A stretch of DNA of 64,000 nt from Sphingobium subterraneum (GTDB lineage: Bacteria; Pseudomonadota; Alphaproteobacteria; Sphingomonadales; Sphingomonadaceae). The stretch's first letter is position 1; every line of letters starts with the position of its first letter. This document shows, one piece after another, positions 54,146 through 62,823 of the stretch. Below the pieces are notes generated by a model that was given only the letters and a program-made list of their open reading frames with translations, had not been told where the DNA came from and searched no databases. A program made the position numbers and the translations under genes. Where the stretch lies: contig NZ_JACIJP010000005.1 of the NCBI RefSeq assembly GCF_014199435.1, forward strand, positions 1 through 64,000, given 5' to 3'.

Positions 54146-56265
54146 CATCGCGGGCCCTCACGGAGATATGGTGGCCGATTGACAGGCTCGGCGATGCGGT
54201 GGAGTGGATGAGCGTAAGCGCCGGATCGCAAAGCCCGCCTCGCGATGCCACAGCGCATGTGGATTGGCCTGAAGTGCCGGAAGGCCGCGAGGCGACGTGG
54301 CTCGTGTGGGTGGGCCAGCAGCTTGGGGTCGAAGCTCTGCCCGTCACTGTCAGTATCAGGGACCTGGCCACTCTGCTTGGTCATGGCGGGCCAGCGATAT
54401 TATTGGCAAATCTGCGCGGCCAGCGCGGCTTTCTCGCCCTGTTGGGTGCGCGACGCGGCGATCCGCTGTTTCTCAGGCCCGACCGCAGTCGCCTCCGCTT
54501 CCGTCGGAGCGAGGCGATGCGGCTGCTAGCCGGGGGGCACGAAGCGGCGGTGCGCCCGGAAGTTGAGCGTGTGCTCGATATCGCGGAAATCTCACCGCGC
54601 AGACGCCAGCGCGTGGCCGACGCGATGGTGACGGAGCGGATCGCGAGCGAAGAGATTGATGGCATTTACCTGCTGCGGTTACCCGCGTCCGCCAGCTTCG
54701 CGCGCCAACTCTGGAACGCAGGCATACCGATGCGCTTGGCGCAGTTCGTTGGCCTGTTCATTCTCCTGTATGGCGCGGAGATATGGGGCTGGAGCCTGAT
54801 CGGCGGCAGCACTTTATCAGGCCGGCTCGATTGGGGCTGGCTGCTCGCCTGGCTGCTGCTTCTCTTCAGCATGTTGCCCCTGCGATTGCTTGCTGGATGG
54901 AACGAGGCCACATTCGCGATGGACACCGGGCGCATGATAAAATCGCGACTGTTGTCGGGCGCGCTGAGGTTGCCCGCCGATGCGGTGAAGCGCAGCGGCG
55001 TGGGGCAGCTCATCGGGCAGGTGATGGAATCACAGGCGCTCGAAGGGCTCGCACTAGGCGGCGGCTTTGCCATTCTTGTCGGAGCGATCGAGCTTGGTTT
55101 TGCCGCATGGGTGCTAAATGAGGGCGCGGCCCCCGGCGCCCACCTCCTATTGCTAGGCATTTTAGTGGTTCTTACTGCGGTTTTTGGCTGGCGGTTTCAT
55201 CAACGTATCATCGCCTGGACCACCCAGCGTCTCGGCATGACGCATTATCTCATTGAGGCGATGGTCGGTCACCGCACCCGTCTGGCGCAGGACCGTGCAG
55301 CCCGGCGCGAGGCGAACGAGGATGGCCAGCTTTCCACCTATTTCGCTTGCTCGACAGCAATGGACCGCAGCACACTGCAACTGGGCGCTGGCCTGCTCAC
55401 CGCATGGTCGACAGCATCCTTGCTGGCCCTTGCACCCGCGCTTGGCGTTGCCGCAGGCCCATCTCCTGTACATCTCGCGATTAGCGTCGGCGGCATCATG
55501 ATAGCCCAACGCGCGCTAGGCGGAATGGCCGCGGGCTTGGCGAGCCTGTCGCGTGCCGGGTATGCCTGGAACAGGATTGCGACGATCTTTCATGCGGGCT
55601 TGGGGCCGACAAGCGGCGGCATTCTATCAGTCGGCAATGCGCACGGGAACCGTTCCGACCCAGTGATCGAGGCACGAGGCTTGCATTATGCCTATGATCG
55701 GCGCGGCGGCGCTGTGATTGCCGGCGCCAGCGTCACCGTCGCGCGCGGAGATCGCATCCTGATCGAAGGGCCATCGGGTGGCGGCAAATCGACCCTTGCC
55801 GGGCTGCTAACCGGTCTGAAGCGGCCGGACGGCGGTCTGTTGCTTTTGAACGGGTTGGACCGTCCCACAATCGGTGACGACTGGCATAGCCATGTGACGG
55901 CCGCGCCGCAGTTCCATGAGAATCACATTCTGTCCGGTACGCTTGCCTTCAATCTGCTGATGGGCCGGCAATGGCCTGCTTCAGAAGCCGACCTCGCGGA
56001 GGCGGAAAGCCTGTGCGAAGAACTGGGACTCGGCGATTTGTTGCGCCGGATGCCCGGTGGCATCCATCAGCGCGTGGGCGAGACCGGGTGGCAGTTGTCC
56101 CATGGCGAGCGCAGCCGCATCTTCCTTGCCCGCGCCTTGTTACAGCAGGCGGACGTGACCATCCTGGACGAGAGCTTTGCCTCGCTCGATCCCGCGACAA
56201 TGCAGCAGTGCCTCGCGACTGCACTGGATAAAGCCGAGACGCTTATAGTGATCGCACACCCCTAA
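54142..56265 (+). CDS. Second ABC transporter with degenerate C39-like N-terminus
   Basis: 707 aa. The N-terminal ~210 residues contain a segment with C39-like order (VEALPVTVSIRDLATLLGHG then GFLALLGARRGDPLFLRPDR) but without the catalytic Cys and His, so it is probably a non-cleaving binding domain. Membrane spans lie at about 210-480. Walker A EGPSGGGKSTLAGLLTGL, signature LSHGERSRIFLARALL, Walker B VTILDESFASLD and a final HP are present, so ATP hydrolysis looks possible. It resembles the paired exporters of NHLM-type bacteriocin systems. It may form a heterodimer with the preceding transporter. The stop overlaps that of the convergent methyltransferase gene. Confidence 0.85.
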   Translation: MTSRALTEIWWPIDRLGDAVEWMSVSAGSQSPPRDATAHVDWPEVPEGREATWLVWVGQQLGVEALPVTVSIRDLATLLGHGGPAILLANLRGQRGFLALLGARRGDPLFLRPDRSRLRFRRSEAMRLLAGGHEAAVRPEVERVLDIAEISPRRRQRVADAMVTERIASEEIDGIYLLRLPASASFARQLWNAGIPMRLAQFVGLFILLYGAEIWGWSLIGGSTLSGRLDWGWLLAWLLLLFSMLPLRLLAGWNEATFAMDTGRMIKSRLLSGALRLPADAVKRSGVGQLIGQVMESQALEGLALGGGFAILVGAIELGFAAWVLNEGAAPGAHLLLLGILVVLTAVFGWRFHQRIIAWTTQRLGMTHYLIEAMVGHRTRLAQDRAARREANEDGQLSTYFACSTAMDRSTLQLGAGLLTAWSTASLLALAPALGVAAGPSPVHLAISVGGIMIAQRALGGMAAGLASLSRAGYAWNRIATIFHAGLGPTSGGILSVGNAHGNRSDPVIEARGLHYAYDRRGGAVIAGASVTVARGDRILIEGPSGGGKSTLAGLLTGLKRPDGGLLLLNGLDRPTIGDDWHSHVTAAPQFHENHILSGTLAFNLLMGRQWPASEADLAEAESLCEELGLGDLLRRMPGGIHQRVGETGWQLSHGERSRIFLARALLQQADVTILDESFASLDPATMQQCLATALDKAETLIVIAHP

Positions 56266-57419
56266 GGAAAAGCGATTTCCTTCATGTCGCGCCGCCAAGT
56301 GTTGGCGTCAAAGCGGGCGGCGCCGCGCTTGAAATGCAGCAATCCCCACTCCTGCACGCCTATAAGTTGATCGGGCGTTGCCGCGTCACAGCGGGCTTTC
56401 AAATCCCGCCAGAAGCGATCCTTTTCCTCGCCCAGAACCGCGATGTGACGCTCCGACAGGAAAGCGCGCGCAAAGCCCTCGCCGATGGGGCGCTGCTGGC
56501 GAAACAGTTCGATCCGCGCACCTGCTATTCTGTCTACATCGCGACGCGCATGCGTAGGATCGTGCCGTGCAACATTGGGGGTGTCTAGCGCCTCAAACAG
56601 CAGCGAGAGGCGACGGTAGAGCGCCAGTACCTCGTCTGAAAAAGCGCCGCTTTGCTTGTCACCCAGAGGTGTTCTGTCGCCCAATATGTAACTCAGCGGA
56701 TGCTCCTCCGGCAGGGTTAGAGCGCCATGCACCACGAAGAAACTGCCACCCTGCGCCAGAACCCGGCACACGCCCTTGCACAGCGCTACGTCGTCGAGCC
56801 AATGGATGGCTTGGGAAATGGTGATGGCGTCATAGTCTCCATCATGATGCGGAAGGTGATTGCAATTTTCGTTGAGGGCATTGAGGTTCAGGCCTCGCCG
56901 TCGCGCTTCCTGCTTTGCCGCCGCCACGAACCCGCGCGACAATTCCATACTCGTGACCCGCGGCGACGTGGCCGCCAGTTCCAGCGCGAGGCTTCCCGGT
57001 CCGGAGGCGAGATCGAGCACCCGCGTTTCTCGCCCTGCCTGTGCCAGCGCGACAATGCGGTTGGCCACCGCCTTCGGGAAAGGGCGGTGTTCCAGATAGG
57101 CTCGGGCCATCTGGCGGCCGTAGCGCGACACTTCGCCTTGTGCCTCGATCAGCACTCCGGCCTCGATCATATCGGCAATAGTGCGGAAGATACGTCGCCT
57201 TTCCGCTGCTGAATTGGCAGGGAGCATGAGGCGCATCAGTGCTTCTGCAACATCACTCTCCAGCGCGCCGCCACGCCGACCAAAAAGACCGAACAGCAGC
57301 CGTTCCCGATCCGACAGCCAGAACTGCGCATAAGGTTCGACCTCTCCCATGACAAAAGAGCGGCCGTCGACCGACTGATGAAGCGAAAAATTGGGAGAAA
57401 GGCGTAGCTTGCGATTCAT
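56262..57419 (-). CDS. Class I SAM-dependent methyltransferase with N-terminal winged helix
   Basis: 385 aa. Residues ~30-105 form a winged-helix-like module (LSDRERLLFGLFGRRGG to MIEAGVLIEAQGEV). The methyltransferase core has motif I VLDLASGPGSLALELAATSP, the acidic post-I strand TSMELSRGF and DYDAITISQAIHWLDDVALC. The C-terminal part is helical. Substrate unknown; in this context it could modify the exported peptide or a small molecule. Start ATG at 57419 with a weak Shine-Dalgarno. An ECF-type promoter lies 30 bases upstream. Confidence 0.83.
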   Translation of the reverse strand: MNRKLRLSPNFSLHQSVDGRSFVMGEVEPYAQFWLSDRERLLFGLFGRRGGALESDVAEALMRLMLPANSAAERRRIFRTIADMIEAGVLIEAQGEVSRYGRQMARAYLEHRPFPKAVANRIVALAQAGRETRVLDLASGPGSLALELAATSPRVTSMELSRGFVAAAKQEARRRGLNLNALNENCNHLPHHDGDYDAITISQAIHWLDDVALCKGVCRVLAQGGSFFVVHGALTLPEEHPLSYILGDRTPLGDKQSGAFSDEVLALYRRLSLLFEALDTPNVARHDPTHARRDVDRIAGARIELFRQQRPIGEGFARAFLSERHIAVLGEEKDRFWRDLKARCDAATPDQLIGVQEWGLLHFKRGAARFDANTWRRDMKEIAFP

Positions 57420-57449
57420 GCGGGCTCTGGAGGTGGCGTGCAGGGCTTC

Positions 57450-57474
57450 AACGGATCAGCGCGTGAAATATTCC
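57450..57474 (-). promoter_or_regulatory. ECF-type promoter for the methyltransferase gene
   Basis: On the minus strand GGAATA, 15 bases, CGTT (57450-57453). The spacer is one base shorter than in the three other copies in this cluster. It lies 31 bases before the ATG. Confidence 0.5.
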
Positions 57475-57532
57475 CTTTGATGCGCTATCATGCCGCGCGG
57501 CGGGGGCCCATCCGAAAAAACTTTCCCGGCCG

Positions 57533-57558
57533 AGAATAATCGCGGCAACTGCGCCGTT
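57533..57558 (+). promoter_or_regulatory. ECF-type autoregulatory promoter for the sigma operon
   Basis: AGAATAA (57533-57539), 15 bases, CGTT (57555-57558), 17 bases before the sigma ATG, with GGAGG between. The sequence GGCCGAGAATAATCGCGGC closely matches the HlyD promoter. Confidence 0.65.
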
Positions 57559-57575
57559 AAGGCTTTGGAGGTACG

Positions 57576-58112
57576 ATGGCGGCCGGCACCAATGCTCAGG
57601 CTCCTGAGGAGGTAAAGAGCCGACTGGTGGCTTTTCTGCCCCGGCTGCGGCGCTTTTGCCATGGGCTGACCGGCGACCGCGATCTGGGCGATGATCTGTT
57701 GCAGGCGACCGTCGAGCGAGCCCTGGTACGACATGCGCAATGGCAGGCGGGAACAAGTTTGGAGAACTGGGTCTTCAAAATGGCAAGCAATCTCAATATC
57801 GACAGGCTGCGCGCCCAGCGCGTACGGGGAATCTCGGTCGAGATAGAGGATGCTTTCGACCTGCCGGGAGGAGATGAATTGCAAAGGTTGGAGTTTCGGT
57901 CAGAGCTTGACGCGGTGCGCGCCGCTTTGGAGGCTATGCCTGCGGAATTGCGCGCGGTCATCACCGCCGTTTTGATCGACGGGCAGGCCTATAAGGAAGT
58001 TGCCGAATTGCTGGGCATTCCGATTGGGACGGTCATGAGCCGGTTGTCGCGAGCGCGGCAGTTCGTCGATGTCTATGTCCGTCGTGGGCCGGAAAGGGTG
58101 ATTGCGGCATGA
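57576..58112 (+). CDS. ECF-family RNA polymerase sigma factor
   Basis: 178 aa with only regions 2 and 4. Region 2: FLPRLRRFCHGLTGDRDLGD, DDLLQATVERAL and ENWVFKMASNLNIDRLRAQR. Region 4: MPAELRAVITAVLIDGQAYK, then EVAELLGIPIGTVMSRLSRA, the helix-turn-helix that reads the -35 box. It should recruit core polymerase to the four GGAATA/CGTT promoters of this cluster. The anti-sigma gene starts within its stop codon (ATGA). Confidence 0.92.
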   Translation: MAAGTNAQAPEEVKSRLVAFLPRLRRFCHGLTGDRDLGDDLLQATVERALVRHAQWQAGTSLENWVFKMASNLNIDRLRAQRVRGISVEIEDAFDLPGGDELQRLEFRSELDAVRAALEAMPAELRAVITAVLIDGQAYKEVAELLGIPIGTVMSRLSRARQFVDVYVRRGPERVIAA

Positions 58113-58765
58113 AGAAGGTCGAAGAGATGATTGGCGCGTGGGTGGACAATAACCTGGACGAAGCGGAGGCTGCGCGCATGGCGGCGCTGGCTGCGGAGGT
58201 TCCGTCGGTCGCCGCAAAGGCAGACCGTCTGCGCCATATCGGAGAGCTGGTGAGAGCGGCGGTGCCCGAAGAGCCTGTGTCCGACGAGCTGCTGGAGCGC
58301 ATGGGGCTGAAGGAGGCTCCGGAGTCGAACGTGGTTGACTTTGTTTCGGCCTCTTCGGGTCGCACCGGCCGGGTCACGAACCCGGCCGAGCCGAAGAAGC
58401 GCACTTCTTGGTCTTGGGACATGCGCAGGGCGGCGGCTGTGCTCGTCCTTGCAGGGACGGGCCTAAGCGTATTCGGCCTCGCGAGCCTGTCTGTTACCAA
58501 GCCCGAAGAGGCACAATATCATGTGCTGGGCGATAAGCCGGTTGCAGGCTCGGCGGCAGACATACTGGTGCTGTTCGACGCGGGGACTGGAACCGTGCAA
58601 GCTAAAACCGCCGCCGCCGCAGTGGGGGCCAAAATCGTTGGTCCGGCGACGTCCGCGGGGGCGTGGAAACTGGCAGCGGGCGAAGGCGGCCGGGACGCGG
58701 CGCTGAAGGCGCTCCGGGCTCGGCCCGATGTCGTCCTCGCCGAACCTCTTGGCGGAGAACCATGA
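58109..58765 (+). CDS. Membrane-bound anti-sigma factor
   Basis: 218 aa. An N-terminal cytosolic part of about 70 residues with an ASD-like helix set (MKKVEEMIGAWVDNNLDEAE) should hold the sigma factor. A linker leads to one span (about 107-128, RAAAVLVLAGTGLSVFGLAS). The periplasmic domain (about 135-218: ADILVLFDAGTGTVQAKTAA ... ARPDVVLAEPLGGEP) resembles a subtilase propeptide (I9-like) fold in pattern. No zinc-finger HxxxCxxC is seen. Downstream overlap with the subtilase gene suggests a functional pair, in which the protease could act on the anti-sigma factor. Confidence 0.8.
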   Translation: MKKVEEMIGAWVDNNLDEAEAARMAALAAEVPSVAAKADRLRHIGELVRAAVPEEPVSDELLERMGLKEAPESNVVDFVSASSGRTGRVTNPAEPKKRTSWSWDMRRAAAVLVLAGTGLSVFGLASLSVTKPEEAQYHVLGDKPVAGSAADILVLFDAGTGTVQAKTAAAAVGAKIVGPATSAGAWKLAAGEGGRDAALKALRARPDVVLAEPLGGEP

Positions 58766-60018
58766 TGGTGAGGTGGCGCTTCGTTTGTGTGTTGGCGGTC
58801 GCGCTCGGGCTGAGCGTGCCTTCCTTGCCTCTGCGGGCCGCGCCTGTGCCCTCTGCCTCGTCGTCCGTGCAGCCGGAAGCCAGAAAGCGGGTCATGGTGA
58901 TGCTGCGCCTAGGAGCGGATCATTATGAATCGGGTTCGGGCTATGGCAGCGGTTACGGAGGCGCCATGTCCGAGGCGGGCCGGTTGCGCTTCGCCCGTCA
59001 GATCGCCCAGGAACATCGGCTGACGGTAATCGAGGCGTGGCCGATGCCACGCATCGGCGTGGATTGCGTGATCATGGAAATCGGCGATGGCCGTTCGCCG
59101 CAGGAAGTGGCCTCGGAATTGACAGGAGTTCCCGGTGTCGCCTGGTCGCAACCGCTCAACGAATTTCGCATGCAGGGCACGAGCGACACGCCGATAGGCT
59201 CCTATAACGACCGCCTTTATCGAGCACAGCCGGTAGCGAACCGCTGGCATTTGGCCGATCTCCACCGTGTGGCAACGGGCCGCGGGGTCACGATCGCTGT
59301 AGTCGACAGCCGTATTGACACGACCCATCCGGATCTGACCGGCCAGATTGCAGCCACGCCCAATTTCGCGCCAATCAGGGATCAGGAAGGCGAGCGGCAC
59401 GGCACCCGGGTCGCGGGCATCATCGCTGCGCGCGTGAACAATGTGCAAGGCATTGCAGGCATTGCGCCCGGCGCTCGTGTCCTCGGCGTAAGAGCATGCT
59501 GGGAAAAGCCTCGTGGAGGCGCCACCGTTTGCGACAGCTTAAGTCTAGCGAAAGCGCTGACCTATACGCTTGATTCTCACGCGGACATTGTCAACCTGAG
59601 CCTATCGGGACCAAGGGATCGTTTGCTGGAAGCATTGATAAGCCTTGCGATTTCACGTGGTACGACAGTTGTGGCAGCGGTCGACGAAATGCAGCCAGAA
59701 GCGAGCTTTCCCGCCTTCGTTGCCGGGGTAATTCCGGTCGCTGATGAGCGCTTGTCAGCCCGCGCCAACGCCGTTTACATTGCACCCGGCCGGGATATCC
59801 CGACAACCGAACCGGAGGGGAAATGGAATCTCGTCAACGGCAGCTCGTTCGCGGCAGCGCATGTCAGCGGACTGGTCGCGATTCTGCGCCAGCTGTCGGG
59901 AAATCATGGCAAAGCATCGGCAGCTGCGCTTTTGGGATCGCGGGGTCCGGTCGACGCCTGTGCGGCGGTGGAAAGGCTGTCGCGGGTTGACGTGGGCGCC
60001 TGCCAAGACAACAACTGA
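58762..60018 (+). CDS. S8 family serine peptidase (subtilase), secreted
   Basis: 418 aa. A signal peptide (MMVRWRFVCVLAVALGLSVP to PLRAAP) and an I9-like propeptide (about 40-140) precede the catalytic domain. The triad is complete: Asp in TIAVVDSRIDTTHPDL, His in ERHGTRVAGIIAA and Ser in NGSSFAAAHVSGLVAIL. Cys in RACWEKP and TVCDSL could form a disulfide. It should act in the periplasm or outside. ATG 58762 overlaps the anti-sigma stop; ATG 58765 is also possible. It may process the anti-sigma factor or the exported peptide. Confidence 0.9.
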   Translation: MMVRWRFVCVLAVALGLSVPSLPLRAAPVPSASSSVQPEARKRVMVMLRLGADHYESGSGYGSGYGGAMSEAGRLRFARQIAQEHRLTVIEAWPMPRIGVDCVIMEIGDGRSPQEVASELTGVPGVAWSQPLNEFRMQGTSDTPIGSYNDRLYRAQPVANRWHLADLHRVATGRGVTIAVVDSRIDTTHPDLTGQIAATPNFAPIRDQEGERHGTRVAGIIAARVNNVQGIAGIAPGARVLGVRACWEKPRGGATVCDSLSLAKALTYTLDSHADIVNLSLSGPRDRLLEALISLAISRGTTVVAAVDEMQPEASFPAFVAGVIPVADERLSARANAVYIAPGRDIPTTEPEGKWNLVNGSSFAAAHVSGLVAILRQLSGNHGKASAAALLGSRGPVDACAAVERLSRVDVGACQDNN

Positions 60019-60733
60019 CGGACTCCGTGTACTCTGCGGTTTTAGGAATTGCTATGTTCTGCTTCTGATCGCGGCGGGACCGGCATTGGGCCCAGCACCC
60101 GCAAACGCACAGCTAGCTGGCAGTATAAGCCTATCAAGCGCGGAGATTTTTCGCGGCGAGAGCCTTACCAGCGCGCGCCCTACGGTCGCGCTGGGAGTGA
60201 ATTACGATCATCTCAGTGGATTTTTTGCAGGTGCAAGTGCCTCTACCGCGCAAGCCAACGGCGCCATCCGAATGATTTCGGCGAACCAATATGCGGGATA
60301 CGGCGTTCGGCGCGGCACCGGCTCGTTTGAAATCGGCGTGATCCACCGCGACTATCGCGAGATGCTGGATAGCGCGTATAAGCTTCATTATTTCGAAGGG
60401 TTCGCAGGGGTTGCTTTGGGCAACGTGCGGGCGCGGGTCTATGTGTCCCCGGACTATCTGCGGGACAGCAGAACCACTTATTATGGCGAAGTAAATGCTC
60501 GGCTGTTGCGCAGTGGCAAATGGTCGCTCAATGGCCATGTCGGCGTATCGCTAATTCCCGAGGACAAGACCGTGCCGAACCCCGGTATGAATTTGTATCG
60601 GGACTGGAGCTTGCAGGTCGATCGTCCCCTCGGCCGCTTTTCCTTTTCGGCAGGGGTCGCGCAGACAAATTATCCGGTTTTCCGGTCAAACCAGCACGCC
60701 AGGGTTTACGCGTCGATTAGCCGGGCGTTTTAG
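59987..60733 (+). CDS. Outer-membrane beta-barrel protein, TorF/Gcw_chp-like
   Basis: About 248 aa. A signal-like segment (CYVLLLIAAGPALGPAPANA) is followed by amphipathic beta-strand repeats: AGSISLSSAEIFRGESLTSA, RPTVALGVNYDHLSGFFAGA, ending in a terminal aromatic F (ASISRAF). The pattern agrees with the TorF/TIGR02001 putative porin family. No ATG fits near the signal; the TTG at 59987 inside the subtilase gene, after GAAAGG, is my choice, so the start is uncertain. It could be a receptor or export pore. Confidence 0.7.
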   Translation: MTWAPAKTTTDGLRVLCGFRNCYVLLLIAAGPALGPAPANAQLAGSISLSSAEIFRGESLTSARPTVALGVNYDHLSGFFAGASASTAQANGAIRMISANQYAGYGVRRGTGSFEIGVIHRDYREMLDSAYKLHYFEGFAGVALGNVRARVYVSPDYLRDSRTTYYGEVNARLLRSGKWSLNGHVGVSLIPEDKTVPNPGMNLYRDWSLQVDRPLGRFSFSAGVAQTNYPVFRSNQHARVYASISRAF

Positions 60734-60976
60734 TTGGCAGTCGCCGACGATCCGGAATGGTAGCTTCACAAGAGGCAGGGGGCTAAGCTGCCGGCTTGAC
60801 GTTCATGTTCGTCATTCAAAAATTACGATGCCGCAATCCCGAGCTGAATTTTGACTCCAAAGATCGAGACCTGACTCTTATCGCGTTTGTCCTCGCAACG
60901 GGCGGGGACCGCAGTCCTGTCGAACGGGAGCAAGGGTGGAGAAACGAACCGAGCCCGTGGCCCTCTTGCCCTGAAT

Positions 60977-61429
60977 TCAACAAACCGACCGGTCTCCCAA
61001 TGGCCCGCCCAGGAAACGATCAATTCTGCCTGGTGCCTGGGCCTCCAGAAACCGGAGAAACAGCCCGGCTTCGAGCTTGTGCAGGGAATGATCGGCCGCA
61101 GCGACACCGCAAAAATGCTGTTGCTTGCCGCTGCCATAAATGAACGAGGTAACAAAGAGCGGGTCGATCCACTGCCGCTGTTCAAGGCCGCGCATCACAT
61201 CTTCGGTCGCCAGCACGACATCGGAGCTCCCGCTGGCTTCATTTTCGATCACGATCGAAACCGGGCCGCCGCCCTCGCGGCGAAACGCGTTGACGACTGG
61301 TTGCAAGGCCGCCGCAGCACCGGGCGGTGCCGATACTGTGAGGGTTGCCATCTCGCGGGCCTCAGCCTGGCCCCAGGTTAATGTGGCGGCCACCAGCATC
61401 AGGACACAGGATCGCGGGTGATCGCTCAT
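60977..61429 (-). CDS. Short periplasmic binding-protein-like protein
   Basis: 150 aa. A signal peptide (VLMLVAATLTWGQAEA) is followed by the first lobe of a type 2 periplasmic binding fold (MATLTVSAPPGAAAALQPVV, ASGSSDVVLATEDVMRGLEQ), reminiscent of ModA-like proteins but missing the second lobe. The C-terminus ends GGPLGDRSVC. It may be a truncated gene or a small domain protein. Its ATG overlaps the upstream stop (ATGA). Confidence 0.65.
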   Translation of the reverse strand: MSDHPRSCVLMLVAATLTWGQAEAREMATLTVSAPPGAAAALQPVVNAFRREGGGPVSIVIENEASGSSDVVLATEDVMRGLEQRQWIDPLFVTSFIYGSGKQQHFCGVAAADHSLHKLEAGLFLRFLEAQAPGRIDRFLGGPLGDRSVC

Positions 61430-62823
61430 GGCACAGCCTCATCGGCTGCGGTGTAGCCGACACCGACGCTGCTCAGAGCCTTACGGACCATGCTCATGTC
61501 GTTCGCACATACCCAATTGAGTCGTTCCTTGCTTACCTGGCTGGCGCTCCGTAATGCGGCACCGCTCAACCGGACGCTGACGATTGCAGGCGTTGCGTCG
61601 AGTGCGGCGGTGCATCCGAAGTCATGCGTGCTGTCTGTTCCGTAAGCCTGAGCGGCGGTGAAGAGGTGATAGTACGAGTTCCCTTCGGTGATGGCGGCGA
61701 TCTCGAGATCGACCTCCTCGTTCGGCAGCCGCAGCCAGCCCAGCCGCTTCGCTATGTTTTCGGGATCCTTCAGCACATCGTCGATTACGGCTCCCTTGGC
61801 CCACCGTTCCAGCGCGTAGAAGTCGATGAAGATGTCATGGCCCGGCTCAAGCACCCATTGGAATCGGGCTACGGCCTTGCTGTCGCTCGGCACCGAGATT
61901 TCGATCAGCCGTCCCTTGCCGGCAAACAACACATCCGGGCGGTTGGGAACGACAAACCGGCGCAATTTATCGGCGGGCTCGCCTCCTGTCATGATCTCAC
62001 GCAGGGATGGCTTCGGGGCGGCGGCGGGCGAGAGGGCAGGGAGTGCGGTAATGGGAGTTGTACTCTTTGGGGCAGACGTCTCGGGGGCGTGGCTGGAGCG
62101 GTTGATGGCGGTCAGCCCGGCGTAGAGAAGTCCGGCAAACACCGCGACCGCGACCAACGCACCAGCCCGGCGCAAGGCATAGGACGGAGCGGGAGGTCTC
62201 GCGGCCCCCGGCGCGCCTTCTGGCGTTGCCGGACCGGTGCGGGTGCGGCTTGTTGCGATCTCGTAGCCCCATGTCACCAGCCCGACCAAAACGCCCAGCG
62301 CTGCGACACATGCAACAAAAATCAGGCCCGCGCGCAACATGGCACCGGCCAGCGCCGACCATTGCCCATCACGCCAATGACGAGCAATTTCGCCAGTAAG
62401 GCCTTCCGACTTACGCTCCAGTTCGAGGGCCTGGCGGGCCTCATTCCTGGCACGGGCTTCGGTCAGCGCGGTCTCGGCTGCGCCATCTGCCGGAGCCAGT
62501 TTGATCCGCGATCCAAAGGGATCGCCGTCTGGCGCAGCGAGCGCAGCACTTGCGCTTCCGGCATTAATGGCTTGGCTCAGCTCCTCCGCCGACGTGGATT
62601 TCCGGTGTGCCCGCTGGTGCTCTTCCACGATCTCCCGCAGTCGCTGGAGTTCCTGTGCAGATGGGCACGGTTGCAAGGCACCGCCAGCATCACGGCACCC
62701 GGTGGTGTCTTGCTGGGCGCGGGCAGGACTGCCGAAAGCGACGATAGCCAGCAGGGCAGCGAGGGCAAGCGCCCGCTTGGCGCGTTGCACAGGTCGCATG
62801 AACATGATGCTCGGCAATATCAT
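61426..62823 (-). CDS. Uncharacterised signal-peptide and membrane protein
   Basis: 465 aa, not recognised. A signal peptide (RALALAALLAIVAFGSPARA) is followed by a CRDAGGALQPCPSAQELQRL segment with a Cys pair, a helical part, two spans (about 160-185 and 215-238), a Ser/Pro/Ala-rich linker and a C-terminal domain (about 280-460) with WVLEPGHDIFIDFYALERWA and two more Cys. The start ATG is close after GGGGAGGGG. It is coupled to the following binding-protein-like gene. Confidence 0.68.
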   Translation of the reverse strand: MILPSIMFMRPVQRAKRALALAALLAIVAFGSPARAQQDTTGCRDAGGALQPCPSAQELQRLREIVEEHQRAHRKSTSAEELSQAINAGSASAALAAPDGDPFGSRIKLAPADGAAETALTEARARNEARQALELERKSEGLTGEIARHWRDGQWSALAGAMLRAGLIFVACVAALGVLVGLVTWGYEIATSRTRTGPATPEGAPGAARPPAPSYALRRAGALVAVAVFAGLLYAGLTAINRSSHAPETSAPKSTTPITALPALSPAAAPKPSLREIMTGGEPADKLRRFVVPNRPDVLFAGKGRLIEISVPSDSKAVARFQWVLEPGHDIFIDFYALERWAKGAVIDDVLKDPENIAKRLGWLRLPNEEVDLEIAAITEGNSYYHLFTAAQAYGTDSTHDFGCTAALDATPAIVSVRLSGAALRSASQVSKERLNWVCANDMSMVRKALSSVGVGYTAADEAVP

